A stretch of 64,000 bases of DNA from Planctomycetota bacterium (GCA_003576915.1 QEVF01000004.1:62001-126000); one strand, 5' to 3'. Shown: positions 46,845-55,589, counted from the stretch's first letter. Translations and numbers: made by a program. The notes: generated by a model not told the origin, from the letters alone.

Positions 46845-48731
46845 ATGACGAAGGAACAGGCGAAGCTGGACATCTTGTGCAACGCCTGCGCCGAGCGCGC
46901 CTGGCGCCTGGCCTGGCACACGCTGCGCGACGCTCACGAGGCCTTTGATGCCGTGCAGCAGGCCTTTGTCGTGGCGGCCCGGCACCCGGAGCGCCTGCCG
47001 TCGGGCGATCCCTGGCCCTGGTTTGCCGTGGTCGTGGTGAATGAGGCGCGAAACCTGCGGCGAAAAAAGCATCCCCAACCCCAGGAGCGGCCGCCGGAAC
47101 TTGGCCGCACGGCCCAACCGGAGTCTGCCTTGGAACAGCGGGAGTCTCAGGAGGCGTTGCAGCGGGCCCTCGACGAACTGCCGTTCGCTGAGCGCGAGGC
47201 CATCGTATTGACGCAGATTTCGGGCCTGACCCACGCCCGGGCCGCCGAAGCCCTGGGCATTCCCGAGAAGACTGTTTCAGCCCAGGTGGCGCGCGGCAAG
47301 GAGAAGCTGCGGCGGCGCCTGTTGCGGGACGATCAATCGATATCGAGCTATCTCGCGTTGCTGCCGGCGGGCGTGCCGCCGCAAGGCTGGGAAAACGCAG
47401 TGGCACTCTGGAAGTCCGCCGCATGGGCGGCGGCGGCACCGGCGGCGGGAGCCGCCCTGGGAGGAGCAATCGTGGCCAAGAAGCTGATGGCAGCAGCGGG
47501 ACTTGCAGTGGCTCTGGGTGTCGGATTTGCGGGCGGAGTGGCGGTCAACGGCCATTGGGCATCGCCCGCGCCGGGAGAGCGGGCGGCCCGTGACGGTGCC
47601 GCCTGCTCCCCGGCAAGCCCGGGAGTGTTGCGACCAGCCGGCGCCCGGCAGGACGAAGCCCCGGTGCAGGACGCGGCACTGCGTGCCGCGGAGAAGGAGC
47701 GCGACGCGGCCCGGGCCGAAGCGGAAAGCCTCAAGCAGCGCGCCGGCACGCTGGAGGCCGAGCGCGACCGGTTGAGGCAGGAGGCGGAGAAGGCGCAGGC
47801 CGAACTGGCGCCTTACAAGGAAGCGGAGGCCCTGAGGGGCCCGACTTTCACCTTCGGTGAGGCGGGGCAGCTCGACGCCATCCGCGAGGCGGACTGGAAG
47901 GAGATGGCACAGGCCGACGCCGAGGTGCAGCGCTGCCTGGTGACCATCCGCGAGTACCAGCTCAGGGGCGAGCGCGCGCCGGACGAGGTCTACTTCAAGT
48001 TGCAGGAGAACACGGAGCGGGTGCGCAAGTATGAGTATCGCACCGTCCGCCGCCTCCCGACCGCGGCGCAGCACAACGGCGAACTGACTCATCCCATCTC
48101 CAGCACCAACCTGCTCGCGACCACCCTGAAGCTCGCGGGCCAACCCCTGGACGAGCGCCAGGTGGCGGAAATCAACCGGCTGGGCGAGGAGTTTGACGCG
48201 CGCTTCAGGCAACTGCGCGACAGCTACGGCGCCAACACGCTGCGCAGCCAGAAGATCACTGACGAGTTCCTTCTCAAGGGCGCCTTCCGTGACTCCATGC
48301 TCGGTGTCCTCAACCCAGCCCAGTATGCCGTGGCCGTGGAACCCAAGGTGCTCAAGATTGCGGGCCTGGACCTCCACTGCGCCACATTGATGCTGATTCA
48401 CACCTCGCCGGTCATCAGCGCCGGCAGCGCCGACGAACTGCGCGGCAAGCTTTCCGAAGTGCTGGCCAAACGCTACACGCTGACCGAGACCCAGATGGGA
48501 CAGGTGGGCCCCGCGCTCGACAGCTGGCTCGCGGCCGTCGGCGGCATTGTGGCCCCGGTCCCCTCGCACAGCCTGCGCAACTACACGTTCGAACAGGCCG
48601 CGGCGGCCTGCAAAGCCACAGTCGCCCTTCAGACAGAACTGCTGGCCCTGCTGGCCCCGGGGGACGCCCAGCGGGCGAAGATCATGGACGACGTGGCGAT
48701 TTTCGTGCCGCGCGTGATCAAGGCGGACTGA
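46845..48731 (+). CDS. ECF-like sigma factor fused to membrane and extracytoplasmic domains
   Basis: 628 residues. Sigma region 2 (ILCNACAERAWRLAWHTLRD, about 10-75) and region 4 (FAEREAIVLTQISGLTHARA, about 105-160) are followed by hydrophobic segments at about 187-211 and 213-236, a Glu/Ala/Arg coiled coil at about 265-325, and a large C-terminal domain (WKEMAQADAEVQRCLVTIRE and onward) of unknown family. The architecture places a sigma factor on a membrane protein, perhaps released by proteolysis. Not recognised as a described single-protein family by me. ATG 46845. Its 3' end overlaps the dedA tail by 14 bp. Confidence 0.75.
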   Translation: MTKEQAKLDILCNACAERAWRLAWHTLRDAHEAFDAVQQAFVVAARHPERLPSGDPWPWFAVVVVNEARNLRRKKHPQPQERPPELGRTAQPESALEQRESQEALQRALDELPFAEREAIVLTQISGLTHARAAEALGIPEKTVSAQVARGKEKLRRRLLRDDQSISSYLALLPAGVPPQGWENAVALWKSAAWAAAAPAAGAALGGAIVAKKLMAAAGLAVALGVGFAGGVAVNGHWASPAPGERAARDGAACSPASPGVLRPAGARQDEAPVQDAALRAAEKERDAARAEAESLKQRAGTLEAERDRLRQEAEKAQAELAPYKEAEALRGPTFTFGEAGQLDAIREADWKEMAQADAEVQRCLVTIREYQLRGERAPDEVYFKLQENTERVRKYEYRTVRRLPTAAQHNGELTHPISSTNLLATTLKLAGQPLDERQVAEINRLGEEFDARFRQLRDSYGANTLRSQKITDEFLLKGAFRDSMLGVLNPAQYAVAVEPKVLKIAGLDLHCATLMLIHTSPVISAGSADELRGKLSEVLAKRYTLTETQMGQVGPALDSWLAAVGGIVAPVPSHSLRNYTFEQAAAACKATVALQTELLALLAPGDAQRAKIMDDVAIFVPRVIKAD

Positions 48732-49368
48732 GTGGCTTGCCCGGCGCGGCGTGGGTGGCGCGCTTGCGGTCCACGGCACGCTGGAGTCGCTGCTCGACGA
48801 GGGCGTCAAAGCGCCGTGCGACCACTGCGGCCACCGGAAAGCTGAGGATCAGCGCGCCCACCAGTATCCAAATGCTGTACTCTTCAAACCAGGACACACT
48901 CTCGGCGGCATAGTAGCCCATGAAGCCGTACAGCGTTCCGCCCAGCAGCGCGCCCAGAGCGCAGGACAGGATGGTCTTCATCAGGCCCACGTGGCGCAGG
49001 CCGGCCGCGGCGGGCACAAAGCGCCCAAACCACGGGATGAAGCGGCCCAGCACCAGAAAGGGCAGGGCGTAGCTGTTCATGCCCTCCGTCAGCAGAGCCA
49101 ACCGGGCCCTGTTCTTCTCACTCTTGACCAGACGGTCCAGCCAGCTTGCGCGCCAGCGCCCGATCAGAAACAGGGTGACATCCGACGTCAGGCTGCCGGC
49201 GGCGCCCGCCAGGATCACTCCCCCCAGCCAGAACCCCTCGATGCGCGATGCCAGCGCCCCGCCCACGATCACGAACATGGTCAGGCCTGAGTGGTCGGCC
49301 ATGGTCCCGACCATCACGGCCCAATACCCGTATTCCCGAATGTAGGCCTCGACCGTCGCCCAATCCAT
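48718..49368 (-). CDS. DedA/VTT-family membrane protein
   Basis: 216 residues of the DedA/SNARE-associated family (undecaprenyl-phosphate or phospholipid translocation, envelope homeostasis). Motifs are GTMADHSGLTMFVIVGGALA, AGAAGSLTSDVTLFLIGRW, and LVLGRFIPWFGRFVPAAAGL, the conserved Arg-containing F/GRFxPxxR-like loop. Five or six membrane segments, with a basic cytoplasmic tail. ATG 49368 has the extended -10 TGCTAACCT with a 7-nt gap and no ribosome binding site. Confidence 0.9.
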   Translation of the reverse strand: MDWATVEAYIREYGYWAVMVGTMADHSGLTMFVIVGGALASRIEGFWLGGVILAGAAGSLTSDVTLFLIGRWRASWLDRLVKSEKNRARLALLTEGMNSYALPFLVLGRFIPWFGRFVPAAAGLRHVGLMKTILSCALGALLGGTLYGFMGYYAAESVSWFEEYSIWILVGALILSFPVAAVVARRFDALVEQRLQRAVDRKRATHAAPGKPLSPP

Positions 49369-49375
49369 GGCGCGA

Positions 49376-49381
49376 AGGTTA
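49376..49381 (-). promoter_or_regulatory. -10 element of leaderless dedA transcript
   Basis: Extended TGCTAACCT on the minus strand, hexamer ending 7 nt before the ATG at 49368. No ribosome binding site. Confidence 0.5.
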
Positions 49382-49426
49382 GCAACGCGCACCACCCCCG
49401 AAAGCACAGGGGCCGCCCAGCCGCCG

Positions 49427-51568
49427 TCAAACGCCGGGCAGATCGAGGACCTGCCTCACTTTCGCAGCAAGCTCGTAGGGTGAATAGGGCTTGGGCAGGA
49501 ACTGCACCCCACGATCCAGCACGCCGTGATGCACGATCACGTTGGGCGTGTAGCCCGACGAGTAGAGCACCTTCAGCCCCGGCCGCTGCGCCTGGAGCGT
49601 CTGGGCCAGTTGCTTGCCGCTCATGCCCGGCATGACCACATCAGTCAGAAGCAGGTGAAGCGGTCCCTGCAGGCAAGCCACCATGTCCAGGGCATCCTGG
49701 GCATGCGCCGCCGCATGCACGACATAGCCCAGCTCACGCAGGCTCTGGGCGGCAAACTCACGCACCATGGATTCGTCTTCCACCACAAGCACGACCTCGC
49801 TGCCGCGCGTGCCGCTGGACTCCATGCGCGCTTCGGCCGGAAAGGCGTCTTCCCCCGCGCGCGGGAAATAGACCTTGAAGGTGGTCCCCGTGTTGACCTC
49901 GCTGTAGCAGGTCACGTGCCCGCGGGCCTGCTTCACGATGCCATAGACCGTGGCCAGGCCCAGGCCCGTGCCCTTGCCCACTTCCTTCGTCGTGAAGAAT
50001 GGCTCAAACACGCGCTGCCGCACACTCTCGGTCATGCCGTGGCCCGTGTCGCTGACGGCCAGCATGACGTACTCACCGGGGGCGACGTCGCTGAGGTTGC
50101 GCGTGTACTCCGGCGAGAGCACGACGTTGCCCGTTTCGATGATCAGCTTTCCGCCGCGCGGCATGGCGTCGCGTGCGTTCACGGCCAGATTCATGATGAT
50201 CTGATTGACCTGGCCGGGGTCGATGAACACAGGCCAGATGTTCTGCGACATGTAGGTTCTGATTTCGATGTCCTCGCCGACGATGCGGTTGAGCATGCGC
50301 TCGGCCTCGGAGATCTGCTCGTCAAGCTTGACCACACGGGGCTGAACGATCTGGCGGCGGGCAAAGGTCAGCAGCTGGCCGGTAAGGTCCGCGGCCCTCT
50401 TTCCAGCGGACATGATGCTGCGCAGAGCCTGGGACATCCGGTCGTCGGCGGCAACCTTGGGGTGCTCGGCCAGCAGGTTGGCATAGCCGATGATCACAGT
50501 GAGAAGATTGTTGAAGTCGTGGGCCACCCCCCCGGCCAGCAGGCCGATGCTTTCCATCTTCTGGGAGTGCCGGAGCTGGGCCTCGATCTGCTTGTGTTCC
50601 GTGATGTTGCGGGTGAACACCGCCACGCCGTCACCCACCGCCACCACCTGCTGCTGCAGCCACTTGGCATGGATGTTGTCGGCGTCTATGGCGAACTCCG
50701 CGGTCCACGGCTTGCGCGTCTCGACGACTTCGATGTAACGCTCGAGAAAACCGCCCGTCCGCGTGACCGGGAAAACCTCGCACACCAGCCGGCCCTCCAG
50801 TTGCTCGCGCTTGAGTCCCACGAGCTGCTCGATGGCCGCGTTCACCTGCAGGATGCGGAAATCCACAATGCGGTTCTGCCGGTCTCTCACCGCTTCCATG
50901 AGATCAAAGCCGTCGAGGCTGGCCTCGATGGCCGCCCTGAAGCGACGGTCACGGGCCTGGATCTCGGCGTCATGGTGCGCGGCTATGGCCTGCAGTTCCT
51001 GGCTGCGCAGACGGTCCAGGCTGTTGTGGGCCTCCTTCAGGCGCTCGTTGGCCAGAAGCAGTTCCCTGGCGTTCTCCACGAGGTCCTGCTCGACCCGCTG
51101 GGTGCGAAGCTTCAGGGCTTCGGTGTTGCGGGTCTGTTTTTCGCTCTCCGACTTCAGGCGTACCAGTTCCGTCACGTCCTCGACCCGGTGAATGATCCAG
51201 GCCACTTTGCCCTGCTCATCGAGAACGGGAACGTTCAGCGGACTCCAGTAGCGCTCCTCAAAGCCGCCCCCGGCCGGCTCCGGACGGCGAATGTCGTAGC
51301 GCTGAACGGCCATGGTGTCCGGCGCGCGGGACTGCAGCACGCGCTCCAGCGAAGCGCGCAGGTTGCGCGTGCCGTCCGAGAAGGGAACCTCAGGATTGTC
51401 CGGAAACACCTCAAACAGGGGGCGGCCCAGAATGCCCTCGCGGGTGGTCATGGTCACCCGCAGGTAGGCCTCGTTGACCCCCACAATCTGAAGTGCCGGC
51501 GACAACACCAGCATGGGGCTTGGAGACGCCTCGAACAGATTACGATAATCCGGGGTCGAACCATGCAT
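49427..51568 (-). CDS. PAS-domain hybrid histidine kinase with receiver domain
   Basis: 713 residues, soluble. Two PAS-type domains (about 8-135 and 207-325), with a coiled linker between, precede the HisKA dimerisation box with phospho-acceptor H350 (GLLAGGVAHDFNNLL). The ATPase domain has N-box IMNLAVNARDAM, G1 VSDTGHGM and G2 GTGLGLATVYGI. A C-terminal receiver has phospho-acceptor D643 (TDVVMPGMSG) and conserved Lys near 693. No DNA-binding output, so the signal passes to an unlinked partner. ATG 51568 (MHGSTPDYRN) is chosen, with GGAGG about 12 nt upstream. Earlier in-frame codons look non-coding. Confidence 0.93.
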   Translation of the reverse strand: MHGSTPDYRNLFEASPSPMLVLSPALQIVGVNEAYLRVTMTTREGILGRPLFEVFPDNPEVPFSDGTRNLRASLERVLQSRAPDTMAVQRYDIRRPEPAGGGFEERYWSPLNVPVLDEQGKVAWIIHRVEDVTELVRLKSESEKQTRNTEALKLRTQRVEQDLVENARELLLANERLKEAHNSLDRLRSQELQAIAAHHDAEIQARDRRFRAAIEASLDGFDLMEAVRDRQNRIVDFRILQVNAAIEQLVGLKREQLEGRLVCEVFPVTRTGGFLERYIEVVETRKPWTAEFAIDADNIHAKWLQQQVVAVGDGVAVFTRNITEHKQIEAQLRHSQKMESIGLLAGGVAHDFNNLLTVIIGYANLLAEHPKVAADDRMSQALRSIMSAGKRAADLTGQLLTFARRQIVQPRVVKLDEQISEAERMLNRIVGEDIEIRTYMSQNIWPVFIDPGQVNQIIMNLAVNARDAMPRGGKLIIETGNVVLSPEYTRNLSDVAPGEYVMLAVSDTGHGMTESVRQRVFEPFFTTKEVGKGTGLGLATVYGIVKQARGHVTCYSEVNTGTTFKVYFPRAGEDAFPAEARMESSGTRGSEVVLVVEDESMVREFAAQSLRELGYVVHAAAHAQDALDMVACLQGPLHLLLTDVVMPGMSGKQLAQTLQAQRPGLKVLYSSGYTPNVIVHHGVLDRGVQFLPKPYSPYELAAKVRQVLDLPGV

Positions 51569-52058
51569 GTTCGGCGAGCCTCCAACTGGATCAAATCCCG
51601 CAACCCTGACGCGCTCGGGGCGAACCCCTGAAGCAACCACTCTCCGGTGTGATGGAGGCTACTTGCACCAAACAACTACTGTAAAGAAAAACGTTAAAAG
51701 ATAAAGTCCGTCTTTGCAAGACGGGGACGTCGACCACAAAACAAGCCAGGAACTCAGGTCGTAGGCTAACCCAGCATTGAGGTAAGTTCGCGCCGCAGCC
51801 GCGGCTCGCGCACTCTGCCCGCCAACCGCCAAAGGTCCCGGGCCGGGTGCTTTCAGACGCTCCGGGGGCGTGATGGGGCTCCTTTCAACGAAGGCTGCGC
51901 AGCCGAGATGTGCGATATGTGCATTGCGGGCAAAAAAGTTCTGATTGAAATCTGATATTTCCACCATCCGTTTTAAAATGGTGTAGGCTTCCAAAACGGG
52001 CGAACAAACTGGATGGGACTCTCCAATTTTCTCGGGACGGAGTCGAACGAAGATCACA
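51569..52058. other. 490-nt intergenic region with folE remnant and AT-richer right half
   Basis: Apart from the folE fragment at 51750-51803, no gene is supported. The right part (51935-52010) is AT-rich for this genome and holds a CACCAT...ATGGTG hairpin around TTTTAAAA and promoter-like TAAAAT, plausibly serving the secreted-protein genes downstream. Confidence 0.45.
51750..51803 (-). pseudogene. Degenerate copy of the folE 3' end (54 bp)
   Basis: 48 of 54 positions match the end of the intact folE (54522-54575). On the minus strand it reads LRRELTSMLG, then a stop where folE has Lys, then PTT and a stop. Half of the differences are silent third-base changes, so it probably diverged while still coding. 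The rest of folE is absent upstream. Confidence 0.75.
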
Positions 52059-52826
52059 ATGTGCAAGCTGGGGGCCGCTATCGGGCTGATGTGCTTGTCA
52101 GCGACGCTGGCCTGGGCCGCTTCCGCCACCGCGGATATCGAGCCCGACGGTTGGAACGACGGCTGCAAGTTCAACGACGACAACGGCATGCTCCTGGACA
52201 CCATCGGCGCCGACGCCACGTGGGCGAACTCCGTCGGTGTGCTGGAGTCGGACGAACCGGCGGCAACGAAGTCGGCGCGAGGCGGCCCCGTGGACTGCAA
52301 GTATTTTGATGGACGGATCGATGGGGCGGAACAGCCCGCCTGGGTTGTGGAGTTGGAAGCCACAAGCAAAGTCGAAGTGGCCGGCTGGCGCGGCGGCAAC
52401 TTCAATCGCCCGATATCCTGCGTTGCGAAGTCCGAGTTGGTGGTTTTCGGAGACCTGTACCACTTCGCCGCGACCGAGCGCCAGTTGAGCGACACGGCGA
52501 CCGAGGGCTACTACGACATCGCGGTGCTTGTCGGGGGCATTACTGAGGTTGTTAGTAACGGCGGACGCTCCAGCCATCTGGGCGTATATCCCACACCCCA
52601 GATCCGCACCGACTGGACGATCTTCACTCATTCCGGAACCGTGGCCGGGGCGCTGTGCGAGTTCAGTTACAGGAGCACTGTCTATACGTTCATGGAAATT
52701 GACTTTACCACTCCGGGCAATGAACTCGTCTCAGTGGAAGTGGACCAGGAGGGCGAGAAGCCCTGGATGGGGACAGCTTTTGCCTTTGATGGAGCACTGT
52801 TAGTCCATTCGTTCCCGCTTGACTGA
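52059..52826 (+). CDS. Secreted hypothetical protein
   Basis: 255 residues with a signal peptide (CKLGAAIGLMCLSATLAWAA, cleavage after residue 20-24). The mature protein is acidic, Cys-containing and beta-rich (TFMEIDFTTPGNELVSVEVD), without membrane spans, consistent with an extracellular or periplasmic beta-sandwich. No family recognised. ATG 52059 has only a weak GAAG upstream. It lies 5 nt before the next secreted-protein gene, so the two are co-transcribed, inside the patch bracketed by folE and its remnant. Confidence 0.55.
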   Translation: MCKLGAAIGLMCLSATLAWAASATADIEPDGWNDGCKFNDDNGMLLDTIGADATWANSVGVLESDEPAATKSARGGPVDCKYFDGRIDGAEQPAWVVELEATSKVEVAGWRGGNFNRPISCVAKSELVVFGDLYHFAATERQLSDTATEGYYDIAVLVGGITEVVSNGGRSSHLGVYPTPQIRTDWTIFTHSGTVAGALCEFSYRSTVYTFMEIDFTTPGNELVSVEVDQEGEKPWMGTAFAFDGALLVHSFPLD

Positions 52827-52831
52827 CCCCC

Positions 52832-53638
52832 ATGCGCCGCGCTCTCACCTCCATTGCCCTGCTTCTTTGCCTGTGTCTGGCCACGGCATGGGTGTGGTGG
52901 GCGGGGAGGCAAAGCAGCCCGCCCTCCTCGGCTCCCCCGTCCCGGAACACGGTCGTATCATCGACTGACTGCCGCGCCGGGCCGCCCGATTCCCGCCCGG
53001 TCGCCTTGCCGTGCCAGGCACCCCAGCCTCACGTCAGTGCCGCGTCTCCCCAACCTGCCCCCTCTCCCGGCGTGCGCATCGTAAACGGGCAGGGCGAGCC
53101 GTTGTCCGACTTGCCGGTGCGCTGGACGCTCAGGCGTGGGGAGCGAGTCCAAAGCGGTCTGGGCCATACCGGCACCGGGGGCTTGCTGGAGTTTCCCGGC
53201 GAGGCCTGTGAGGCGCGGCTTTGGAGTGAAGACGAGGACTGGACGTTGCCCGAGGACTTCATCCCGTGCGACATCGGCGAGACCGCTGTGGTGCAGGCCC
53301 GCCGCAACGTCAGTCTCGCGCTGCTGGTCGTGCTGGCCGACGGCACGCCGTTTTCCGGCGCGGCCACGCTCAAGGGTGTCGATGGATCGAGGGACTGGCG
53401 GAAGGACTTGCAGTTTGACGGTCTTGCGCCGCTGAAGGTGCGCGGCATCCCGCCGGACGGCGCTCTGAGCCTGCGCGTCAGCAAGTCCGTGATCGGCTAC
53501 GAGGCGCAGACCCATGAGTTGGCGCGCAAGGACCTGTCGGAGGGGCGCACGGTGGTGATCACCCTGACCCCCGGCCCGGCCCCGCGCGGCAGGACGGCAT
53601 TCTGGAAGTGGACTTTTCGAAACTGTCCTGGAAGGTGA
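52832..53638 (+). CDS. Secreted carboxypeptidase-regulatory-like protein, 5' part of a frameshifted gene
   Basis: 268 residues ending after the reading frame leaves the conserved sequence. An N-terminal signal/anchor (LTSIALLLCLCLATAWVWWA) is followed by a Pro/Ser linker and an Ig-like repeat of carboxypeptidase-regulatory type (GVRIVNGQGEPLSDLPVRWT). The last 15 residues (RTAFWKWTFRNCPGR) look out of frame, while the frame one base back (GILEVDFSKLSWKV) continues the repeats without interruption. A single-base loss near 53575-53595, in a run of C and G, would explain this. Treat it as one gene with the next entry unless resequencing shows otherwise. Confidence 0.6.
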   Translation: MRRALTSIALLLCLCLATAWVWWAGRQSSPPSSAPPSRNTVVSSTDCRAGPPDSRPVALPCQAPQPHVSAASPQPAPSPGVRIVNGQGEPLSDLPVRWTLRRGERVQSGLGHTGTGGLLEFPGEACEARLWSEDEDWTLPEDFIPCDIGETAVVQARRNVSLALLVVLADGTPFSGAATLKGVDGSRDWRKDLQFDGLAPLKVRGIPPDGALSLRVSKSVIGYEAQTHELARKDLSEGRTVVITLTPGPAPRGRTAFWKWTFRNCPGR

Positions 53639-54396
53639 CCCGCATCGACTTCTCGCCACCGGGTCAGATGATGGGCGGCTCGACGCTTCAGGTGAAAGTG
53701 AGCGACACGCTGTGGCGCTCCAAGCCCCACCCCGCGGGCCGCTACATTGTGCGTGTCACGGGCAAGCAGTACTGGGAGTCGGGCATCGTCGAAATCAGGG
53801 CCAACGAAACAACAACCGTGGTGCCCGACAACTATCTGCCCGCTTCTGTTTCGGTCACCGTGATGGATGAAGGGGGCAAGCCGCTCCAGAACGCCCTGTT
53901 TACGCGGGCGACGGGCGAATACGCCGCCTTCCTCTTCCGGCGTCTTGTGCCCGTGGCGGGAATGAAGGCCTATACGGATGCCTCGGGCCAGGCGAGGCTC
54001 GAGGGTCTTCGTGCGGGCCGCCATGACTTCAGCATTGAGGCCGAGGGCTACGAGCCTCACCGGCTGGAGCTCACGCTGGCCGAGGGCGCCACGGAAAGCG
54101 GCATCCAGGTTTTCCTGAAAGTGGCCGTCGGGACCATCACTGTCAGGCTCCATGGCATGCAGGAGGGACAGACTTACACAATATGGATAATGCAGCCACG
54201 GGGCGTTCCGGTTCGCGAAAAGCGTGGAGCAGAATTTGAAACTGAATTTGTGCGCCTAGCCCTGCGCACTTACACGATTGGTGTGTCGCCCTCCAAAGGG
54301 GGCCAAGCGGCAAGCCAGGTTGTGACGCTTGCGCCAGGCGCGTCCGACCAAGTTGTCGATCTCGATGTGTCCCAATTGCGCGAGTCCGGGCGTTAG
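53608..54396 (+). CDS. Carboxypeptidase-regulatory-like repeats, 3' part of the frameshifted gene
   Basis: 262 residues from a GTG that is probably not a real start; it overlaps the previous frame by 31 bp in the -1 frame. Two repeats are visible: SVTVMDEGGKPLQNALFTRA with YTDASGQARLEGLRAGRHDF, then FSIEAEGYEPHRLELTLAEG. Such beta-sandwich repeats occur in large extracytoplasmic proteins, often in Planctomycetota. There is no signal peptide here, which supports fusion to the upstream frame into a roughly 520-residue exported protein. Confidence 0.6.
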   Translation: MDFSKLSWKVTRIDFSPPGQMMGGSTLQVKVSDTLWRSKPHPAGRYIVRVTGKQYWESGIVEIRANETTTVVPDNYLPASVSVTVMDEGGKPLQNALFTRATGEYAAFLFRRLVPVAGMKAYTDASGQARLEGLRAGRHDFSIEAEGYEPHRLELTLAEGATESGIQVFLKVAVGTITVRLHGMQEGQTYTIWIMQPRGVPVREKRGAEFETEFVRLALRTYTIGVSPSKGGQAASQVVTLAPGASDQVVDLDVSQLRESGR

Positions 54397-54525
54397 CACT
54401 ACAACGCAGGATTTGTGAATAAGCCGCGCGCGGAAGGGGGTCAAGCTGTCAGACTCCGATTTCCGCCGGCTCTGGGGCGGGGCTGAAAATCCGGCGTCGC
54501 CCCTCAACGCAGCTCCGGCTCGAAC

Positions 54526-55188
54526 TCAGGCCGTGGGCTTGCCCAGCATTGAGGAGAGTTCGCGCCGCAGCCGCGAGTCCGTCTTGAACAGCCCCGTCAG
54601 GGCGCGCGTCACCGTCATGGCACCTACCTTCTGCACCCCGCGCATCACCATGCACATGTGCGCCGCTTCGACCACAACAGCCACGCCACGCGGCGCGAGC
54701 ACTTTGTCCAGCGCATCGGCGATCTGCTGCGTGAGGTTCTCCTGGATCTGTAGGCGACGGGCAAACATGTCGGCGATGCGGGGCAGCTTGGAGATGCCGA
54801 TGACCTTGCCCGACGGAATGTACGCGATATGGGCCTTGCCGTAGAAGGGCAACAGGTGATGTTCACAGAGGCTGAAAATGTCGATGTCCTTCACCAGCAC
54901 AATGTCTTCATTGGAACTGTCAAACAGCGCACCGTTGACGATCTCGCTCAGGTCCTCACTGTAGCCCTTTGTGAGGTAGCGCATGGCCGCCTCGACACGA
55001 CGGGGAGTCTTGAGCAGCCCCTCGCGCGAGGGGTCCTCCCCCAAGCCGCGCAGCATGCCCGTAACCAGGGGGGCCAGCTCGTCTCCCGCCTTGATGGCGC
55101 CGATATCCACGACGCCCCCCAGGGCGCCGCAGGTCTCGGAGAACAACTGGTCTTCTTCAAAGAAATCGTCGCGAGAAGGTGTGGTCAC
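54526..55188 (-). CDS. folE: GTP cyclohydrolase I
   Basis: 220-residue zinc enzyme that opens GTP to dihydroneopterin triphosphate, the first step of folate or tetrahydropterin synthesis. Motifs are [40 protein letters not shown] (zinc Cys and His), [40 protein letters not shown] and [13 protein letters not shown] (second zinc Cys). GTG at 55188 is chosen because the longer open frame runs into repeat copy B, and AAAGG lies upstream. A degenerate duplicate of its 3' end is at 51750. Confidence 0.95.
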   Translation of the reverse strand: MTTPSRDDFFEEDQLFSETCGALGGVVDIGAIKAGDELAPLVTGMLRGLGEDPSREGLLKTPRRVEAAMRYLTKGYSEDLSEIVNGALFDSSNEDIVLVKDIDIFSLCEHHLLPFYGKAHIAYIPSGKVIGISKLPRIADMFARRLQIQENLTQQIADALDKVLAPRGVAVVVEAAHMCMVMRGVQKVGAMTVTRALTGLFKTDSRLRRELSSMLGKPTA

Positions 55189-55248
55189 GGTTATTGCCTT
55201 TCTACGTTTGTCCCGCGGGGCGGGAGTGTCACGAAAGAGCCAGTACTG

Positions 55249-55404
55249 GCATGCTGTTGAAGAAGTGGCCTCCCGCCACTTCTTCAACCCGGTCGGACCA
55301 AAGTGAATTCGGCCCGACCTCCATTCCCTGCGGCTTTCCAGCCGCTTGGAATGCGCAAGCCTTCCGTGGCTTGCGGCCGCAGGCCGTAACTCAACGGCCC
55401 GCTG
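55249..55404 (+). repeat. Multi-hairpin interspersed repeat, copy B
   Basis: About 156 bp between folE and its promoter. Modules are GTTGAAGAAGTGGC/GCCACTTCTTCAAC, GTCGGACCA...TCGGCCCGAC, TTCC...GGAA around GCGGC/GCCGC, GCAAGCC...GGCTTGC, and GCAGGCCG...CGGCCCGC. Stem changes relative to copy C are compensated on the opposite arm (for example AAA/TTT to GAA/TTC). It lies in the folE 5' leader. Confidence 0.82.
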
Positions 55405-55450
55405 GGTGCCAATCCGTGCCGGTCAGGATGGGAACCGTAGCACGCTGAGG

Positions 55451-55480
55451 ATAATAGACAAGCTTTGTCCAACATTCCAA
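55451..55480 (-). promoter_or_regulatory. Probable folE promoter
   Basis: Minus-strand TTGGAA (55475-55480), 18-nt spacer, TATTAT (55451-55456). It would place repeat copy B inside a roughly 260-nt folE leader. Confidence 0.5.
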
Positions 55481-55506
55481 TGTAATGAAAATAAATTTTC
55501 GTTACA
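55481..55506. promoter_or_regulatory. Fur/Zur-like palindromic box
   Basis: TGTAATGAAAA-taaa-TTTTCGTTACA, 11-bp arms with a single mismatch. The core TAATGAAAAT/ATTTTC resembles Zur/Fur-family sites. It abuts the folE -35 and overlaps TACAAT, a possible -10 for the divergent glycosidase gene. Confidence 0.45.
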
Positions 55507-55589
55507 ATAAAAGTGCGCGCTCTTTCCCGGTGGCCGGAGCGCTACCCTTTGAGCAATCCCGCTAACGCCGCTAACGTGCCCACCATTCC

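Noticed and set aside
49526..51631. A 701-codon plus-strand open frame
   Set aside because: Antisense of the hybrid histidine kinase. High-GC shadow without recognisable motifs.
52013..52309. Plus-strand frame overlapping the start of the secreted protein at 52059
   Set aside because: Arg-rich alternative frame. The 52059 frame has a proper signal peptide.
51659..52495. A 278-codon minus-strand frame spanning the folE remnant and the secreted-protein gene
   Set aside because: Reads the folE fragment in the wrong frame and is antisense to a gene with a signal peptide.
55189..55287. N-terminal extension of folE
   Set aside because: The added codons come from repeat copy B and are not FolE-like. 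GTG 55188 gives the normal N-terminus.
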